Assembly (NCBI GenBank): GCA_019400425.1
Contig: JAFREE010000334.1
Location: 1 to 10,223 of the forward strand
Length of the DNA stretch: 10,223 nucleotides
Source of the DNA: Hymenochaete sp. R1
Lineage: Eukaryota > Basidiomycota > Agaricomycetes > Hymenochaetales > Hymenochaetaceae
Direction of reading: 5' to 3'
Positions 6,741 to 10,223 of this stretch are shown here, piece by piece. The notes under the pieces were generated by a model. That model had not been told where the DNA came from. It was given only the letters and a program-made list of their open reading frames with translations, and made no database searches. Position 1 is the first letter of the stretch. The number at the start of each line of letters is the position of its first letter. The translations under genes were made by a program, and so were the position numbers.

Positions 6741-7303
6741 TTAAGAAAATCGATTCAGAAAAGGCTTGCGAAGGTCGCGTCGGTAAGCTGAGAACGTAGA
6801 TTTGAATGCTGTAAGCATTTGAAGAAGGGCGATTGACGAATGAAGAAGTAAACTTGCTGAGATAAATACCGGTATTCCGGTCGCTACCAATAGCCATTGC
6901 AATATCTAGCACAAAAAGGTCAGATGAAGGAAAGGTGGAAGATGGAAGGTTGATCAGGCTCTCCAGCGTCCACCTCACCTTCGACGGAAAAGAGGGATCT
7001 TGACGTACCACATAGAGCCAACCTGAATCATGTATGGATCTAAATCTGAAACTGAGGTGACAGTCAGCACTTAGCGAAGACCATTTGGACTAAGGATACT
7101 CACGAGGGGACATCGAAAGTATGTGCTATCCTTTGGTGCTTTTCGCGACCTTCGTCTCGCGCCAGCAAGGTGCCTCGTCAGATTATGTGCGTAAGGCGGA
7201 GACGTGCTCGGAAGGAACTTATTTGAGTCGACCACGAATGAAGAAGCAAGTGGAGGACCACGTTTGACAGCGATGGAGGCAGTGACTCAGAATCGAACGG
7301 CAT
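6741..7303 (-). other. Possible small multi-exon gene or relic ending in a membrane helix
   Basis: A minus-strand reading with consistent phase can be built from ATG at 7301-7303 through an exon to 7104, an intron of 58 nt (7046-7103, GTGAGT to TTTCAG, with a TGCTGAC branch-like site), a 67-nt exon (6979-7045), an intron of 73 nt (6906-6978, GTGAGG to GCTAG) and a last exon to TAA at 6741-6743. The last exon encodes a strongly hydrophobic helix (WLLVATGIPVFISASLLL onward) followed by a basic tail (YRRDLRKPFLNRFS). One in-frame TGA at 7178-7180 interrupts the first exon, so the gene either starts after it, has another intron, or is broken. No family is recognised, and the pyrimidine-rich composition of this strand makes chance hydrophobic frames more likely. 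Confidence 0.25.
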
Positions 7304-7580
7304 TGATAAAGATGCGAGAGAAGTAGGTAAGAGGCGCGTTCGACAAGCTTGAAGTGCAGAAGAGTGTCGTCAAAATTTTGAGGTCTTTGGCCGGTGAGAC
7401 ATCCCAAGTGAACGAAGAGAGGGTAGAGAAACCAAGGAAGGGAGGACATCGAAGGAGTCATCCTCGGCACCCGAGAGAGAGGTCGGCAGAGTAATACTAC
7501 TTGCTGAGAGCGAACTAATGGCCACCAGCGGGACCGATGGGACCTGGAAAGTCGACGTGTTGCGCACTGTTGCGTGGCAT

Positions 7581-7603
7581 AGTCGACAGTTTCTTTGTCG
7601 ACT
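7581..7603. repeat. Perfect 8-bp hairpin
   Basis: AGTCGACA (7581-7588) and TGTCGACT (7596-7603) form a perfect stem around loop GTTTCTT. It is not related to the TGTGCC-loop hairpins. Another GTCGAC lies at 7551-7556. No adjacent gene suggests a role. Confidence 0.5.
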
Positions 7604-7847
7604 GGTCCACTTGCTCGTGAGTGAACGTGTCTAGGATCGCGCTGGTATGTTACGTCGATCGCTAAACCGATAATGATAGTACGAGGACAAGTCGGCGGAA
7701 AGTGAGAGGCGAGAGATCAAGCATTTGATTGTTTATATGCCGTCTCTCAATGACGGCGCGTCGATCAGTCAGAGAGACCAGAGTCACTAAACGGAACTTG
7801 AACTTGAATGAGGTCACCGAGGACTTTCCCCTACTGTCTGAGATGTC

Positions 7848-7997
7848 TTAGATGTTGGAGTATTCTTCAGGTAATCGAAGGAGCGATGAGTCAATCGACG
7901 AAGGCAGCCTGGCAATGCTCATTCCATCTTTGTCGCTCGTACCTAAACACATCTTGAAGATATTATGGACGGTTTGGGAGAGTCTTTCAAAGGACAT
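7848..7997 (-). other. Short ORF of 49 codons, doubtful
   Basis: An ATG-to-TAA frame encodes MSFERLSQTVHNIFKMCLG, then a Ser/Leu-rich tail ending LPEEYSNI. Its composition is more protein-like than neighbouring frames, which are dominated by Ser, Leu and Phe. No homologue is recognised and no splice partner is evident; it may be a chance frame. Confidence 0.12.
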
Positions 7998-8125
7998 GAG
8001 TACGCACTTCTAGGGTAAACATCCACTCCGAGTCATAGCCGCAAACGTCATTGAGGGTGAAATTTTTATTGATCTTCTTTTTATCTCGTTCAGCGTTGAG
8101 ATGATGATCGTCCGGCTCGAAGTTC

Positions 8126-8183
8126 AAAGCGAAAGTGAAAGCGAAAGTAAGAGTAATAGCTATAGTCGACGCGACGCGACGCG
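8126..8183 (+). repeat. Two short tandem repeats (GAAAGY and CGACG)
   Basis: Bases 8126-8154 repeat GAAAGT/GAAAGC about four times. Bases 8167-8183 are three perfect copies of CGACG followed by CG. These are ordinary microsatellite-like tracts about 680 bp beyond the NOT1 stop. Confidence 0.7.
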
Positions 8184-8495
8184 TTCCGTTCCTTGGGCGT
8201 GATCGACACACGTTTGCGTTCTGAACCCGAATTGACTGCGAAAATAAGTACATTCGGTTTTAATTATTATTCCACAGCGGATTACAGTTCGTCCTCATCT
8301 GAAGATTAGTTTCTATTACGTACGTGAAGTAGCGGGCACATAACACTTATCGAATGATCATTCTAAAGTAAAACATACACGAGGTCTACCCACCTTCTGT
8401 ACCGTGAATCAAGCCCGGGAAACAAGAAACGAAAGACACCCCAATTCTTCAGATTCGAAGTAAATATGACATTGGATACAATACAGCGTGTGCAA

Positions 8496-8700
8496 TGTAA
8501 GCGAGAAAGAGCTACGAAAGAAAAGAGAAAATTTAAAGGACAATAGGAGCGGCAGAGAGGAAAGAAAAAGAAGGGAATGAAGAAAGCCGGAGAATAACAG
8601 GAGAAAGGTAGAACCATTAGTGAAAGGAAAAGAAAAATAGCGGCAGAAAAACCAAGTAAACGACGACACCGCGAGAGACGAAAGAAAGAGAACGGGAAGG
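8496..8700 (+). repeat. Long A/G-rich tract downstream of NOT1
   Basis: The plus strand is dominated by GAAAGA/GGAGA-type runs with few pyrimidines. Read as the minus strand it gives overlapping Phe/Ser/Leu-rich open frames, which are composition artefacts and not genes. It would be a pyrimidine-rich stretch in any minus-strand transcript that reads past the NOT1 stop. Confidence 0.7.
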
Positions 8701-8863
8701 GTGTATGCACTGAAAAGGATGTGATGTATCCCAGCCAATGGCAAAGTTATTGTTTTGTCTACGACAGAGCAACTATTTTATGACTGAAAAACGCTGCGCG
8801 CGACCTTAAAGAAAATGTTTCCGTCATACACTGCACAAGGATATCACAGAGTAGAAGACAAAG

Positions 8864-10223
8864 TTAACGTACATTGTCCAACATCAGTGTCACCTCAGGC
8901 GCAACACGCACAAAGTCCTTGTTCCAGAAATCATACTTAGAGTTCTTCAGAAGCTCGATAAACGTTACCGTTACCAGCGCGCCACACGGGTGCGGCCGAT
9001 GCACGATATTACGTTCAAAGAGCACTTTAGTCACGATCTCGCGGAACCGCCCGTCTTTGGCATGCTCGAAGAGGTGCAGAAGGCAGCTGCTGAACCAGTG
9101 CGTGTGGGCGTTCGGGTAACGGAGATAAAGGACGATGGCGCTGATGAGGTGGTGTTGTCCTATAAATAAATCATATCAGAAACGAGACATTGTCAGAGTT
9201 ATCTCGAGACCCTTACCTTTATAACCGAGGTTTTTTGCCAAGTAAGACAGCGTCACGGCACCTGGGTCGTTGTAGTTACAGCTAGGTGACCCTCTTCTTG
9301 CTTTCGACTGAGCAACGCAGGTTACTCCAATGTACATGACAACAGAGTTGAGCAACGAAAGATTGTAGCTCTCTTCGCCGGTTGGCGTGCCCGGGGTCGA
9401 TCGCAGCCTCTCCTTCAAAGCCATTAGCGAGTTCAGCGATGCGCGAGTGAGAAGGCGCTGGTCCAAGTATCCGGTGAAGTCCGTATTTTTGAGGGTGAGG
9501 GCGAAGTCAGATGAGATGGGTGGGATTGGGCCCATTTCGGGAATGGATTCGAGTTTGAGGTTGCGCAGGTGTCGGTCAGGGAGGTGGACGGAAGCCGGGA
9601 AGGCGCTGAGGATGATGTTTTGCAACTGGGTGCAGCGAGACGGGACTATTTCACAGAGAGAGAAGTATAATTCACTGAGGAAGTCGGGGAAGTCGTGTAA
9701 AAGTAATAGGAGAAGACGGAGTGCACCTCGATAGTGGCTACGCGATGCGAGAGTCATGCTCGCTGAGCGCAAGATCGGAGCGAGGAACTTGAGGTCGAGG
9801 AGGAGCCTGTGGAATGCGGGCCATCCCTCGCGATTGTTGGCAAGTAGAAGTTTTGGCATGAATAGGCGGCGTGAAATGAGCGACATCCAAGAGAACGCAA
9901 ACCAAGGGAAGTATACGGGTTGGAGGGAGTTGAGTGTGTCGCTGAGCGCGACGAATAAGTGGAAGTAGGCACTACCAAGCTGCGTCGCCATAACGTGCAA
10001 GTCGCACAACAAACTCGAGAAGAACCTAAAGAAAGGCTTTTGCTGAAATGCGACACCTTGCTCTTCATGCCTATTCGCCACGACCAGAACGACAATGGAA
10101 AGGATATTCGTCATATAATGCACCTTTACCTGCAGATTGTTCGCGCCCGAAGCGTCGCCGTGATACTTAATGATATACACGATGAGACGCGACATGGCAT
10201 CTAACGCGAGGATTGCATGCTCG
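8864..10223 (-). CDS. NOT1: NOT1 (CNOT1/Cdc39), C-terminal part, 5' end beyond window
   Basis: This is the C-terminal end of NOT1, the scaffold of the cytoplasmic CCR4-NOT complex that drives mRNA deadenylation and translational repression; the C-terminal domain docks the NOT2/NOT3(5) module. The visible 433 residues come from two exons (10223-9217 and 9159-8864) and the frame is open to the window edge, so the true start lies outside. Family landmarks in order are FQQKPFFRFF, FAFSWMSLIS followed by RRLFMPKLLL, YRGALRLLLLLLHDFPDF, LQNIILSAFP, the proline-rich IPEMGPIPPI, YNLSLLNSVVMYIGV, LRYPNAHTHWFSSCLL, IVHRPHPCGAL and FIELLKNSKYDFWN. The last residues LMLDNVR then TAA (8864-8866) agree with where fungal relatives end as I remember them. 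A GTACGT right at the end could instead be a donor to a tiny last exon, so the final residues are uncertain. Oddities are a two-residue VT insertion and a Trp-to-Cys change in the usual HPWG motif. Confidence 0.93.
9160..9216 (-). other. Intron in NOT1
   Basis: This is a 57-nt intron with donor GTAAGG and acceptor TATAG. Removing it joins NLGYKG to QHHLISAIVL in phase 1, restoring the family reading through LRYPNAHTHW. Unspliced reading hits a stop shortly after the donor. The length is typical for basidiomycete introns. Confidence 0.9.

Larger units (their letters stand above)
7304..8863. other. Region without a recognised gene between the possible relic and NOT1
   Basis: No convincing exon chain was found on either strand. 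The plus strand is A/G-rich, so minus-strand frames read as Ser/Leu/Phe-rich runs. The part nearest NOT1 (about 8260-8863) must include the NOT1 3' untranslated region and terminator, but no clear AATAAA is seen on the minus strand just after the stop. It holds a short perfect hairpin (7581-7603) and two small tandem repeats. Confidence 0.55.

Noticed and set aside
8363..8744. Overlapping minus-strand frames of 111-115 codons rich in Phe, Leu and Ser that look like membrane segments.
   Set aside because: They come from a purine-rich tract on the plus strand; the residue runs follow composition, and two frames look equally hydrophobic.
8820..8872. A last NOT1 exon after a 42-nt intron (GTACGT to TGCAG) adding about two dozen residues.
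   Set aside because: The intron would be very short, and direct reading to TAA at 8864 already matches the usual end of the family; kept only as a minor alternative.

Overview
The window looks like nuclear DNA of a filamentous basidiomycete fungus, most likely an Agaricomycete. The basis is a recognisable fungal NOT1 C-terminus, ABCC-type and acyltransferase-like sequences of the kind found in mushroom genomes, and many 47-73 nt spliceosomal introns with GTRNGT-type donors and YAG acceptors. All recognisable coding sequence lies on the minus strand. Naming the lineage is inference from remembered family sequences; no search was run.

Layout from left to right. Bases 1-1109 hold no recognised gene, only an unassigned open stretch (12-290), two compact palindromes and a purine/G14 tract. 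Bases 1110-3155 (minus) are a broken fungal ABCC full transporter: part of the first membrane domain and the first nucleotide-binding domain are clear, but there are three in-frame TAG codons, at least two clear frameshifts, and no second half. Directly upstream of it on the same strand, 3199-4700 (minus) is a broken CoA-dependent acyltransferase / condensation-like gene with an HxxxD motif. It is cut off at its 3' end and butts against the ABC remnant, which is cut off at its 5' end, so the two appear joined at a deletion or recombination junction. Bases 4766-5131 (minus) carry a 121-codon open frame that I do not recognise.

Bases about 5421-6700 are the most unusual part. A degenerate repeat array of roughly 380-450 bp composite units carries seven short hairpins about 150-260 bp apart. 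Stem sequences differ between copies but pairing is largely kept, including paired base changes, while the loop keeps a TGTGCC/TGTGCG core. I know of no named element matching this. Bases 6741-7303 (minus) may hold a small multi-exon gene or relic ending in a membrane helix. Bases 7304-8863 show no recognised gene and include a long purine-rich tract.

Bases 8864-10223 (minus) are the 3' end of NOT1, the scaffold of the CCR4-NOT deadenylase complex. It has one 57-nt intron and an open frame, and is the only gene here that looks intact. The relics do not appear to form a working pathway: the left half reads as a graveyard of accessory genes, the middle as a repeat-derived or RNA-structured region, and the right as a conserved housekeeping gene.
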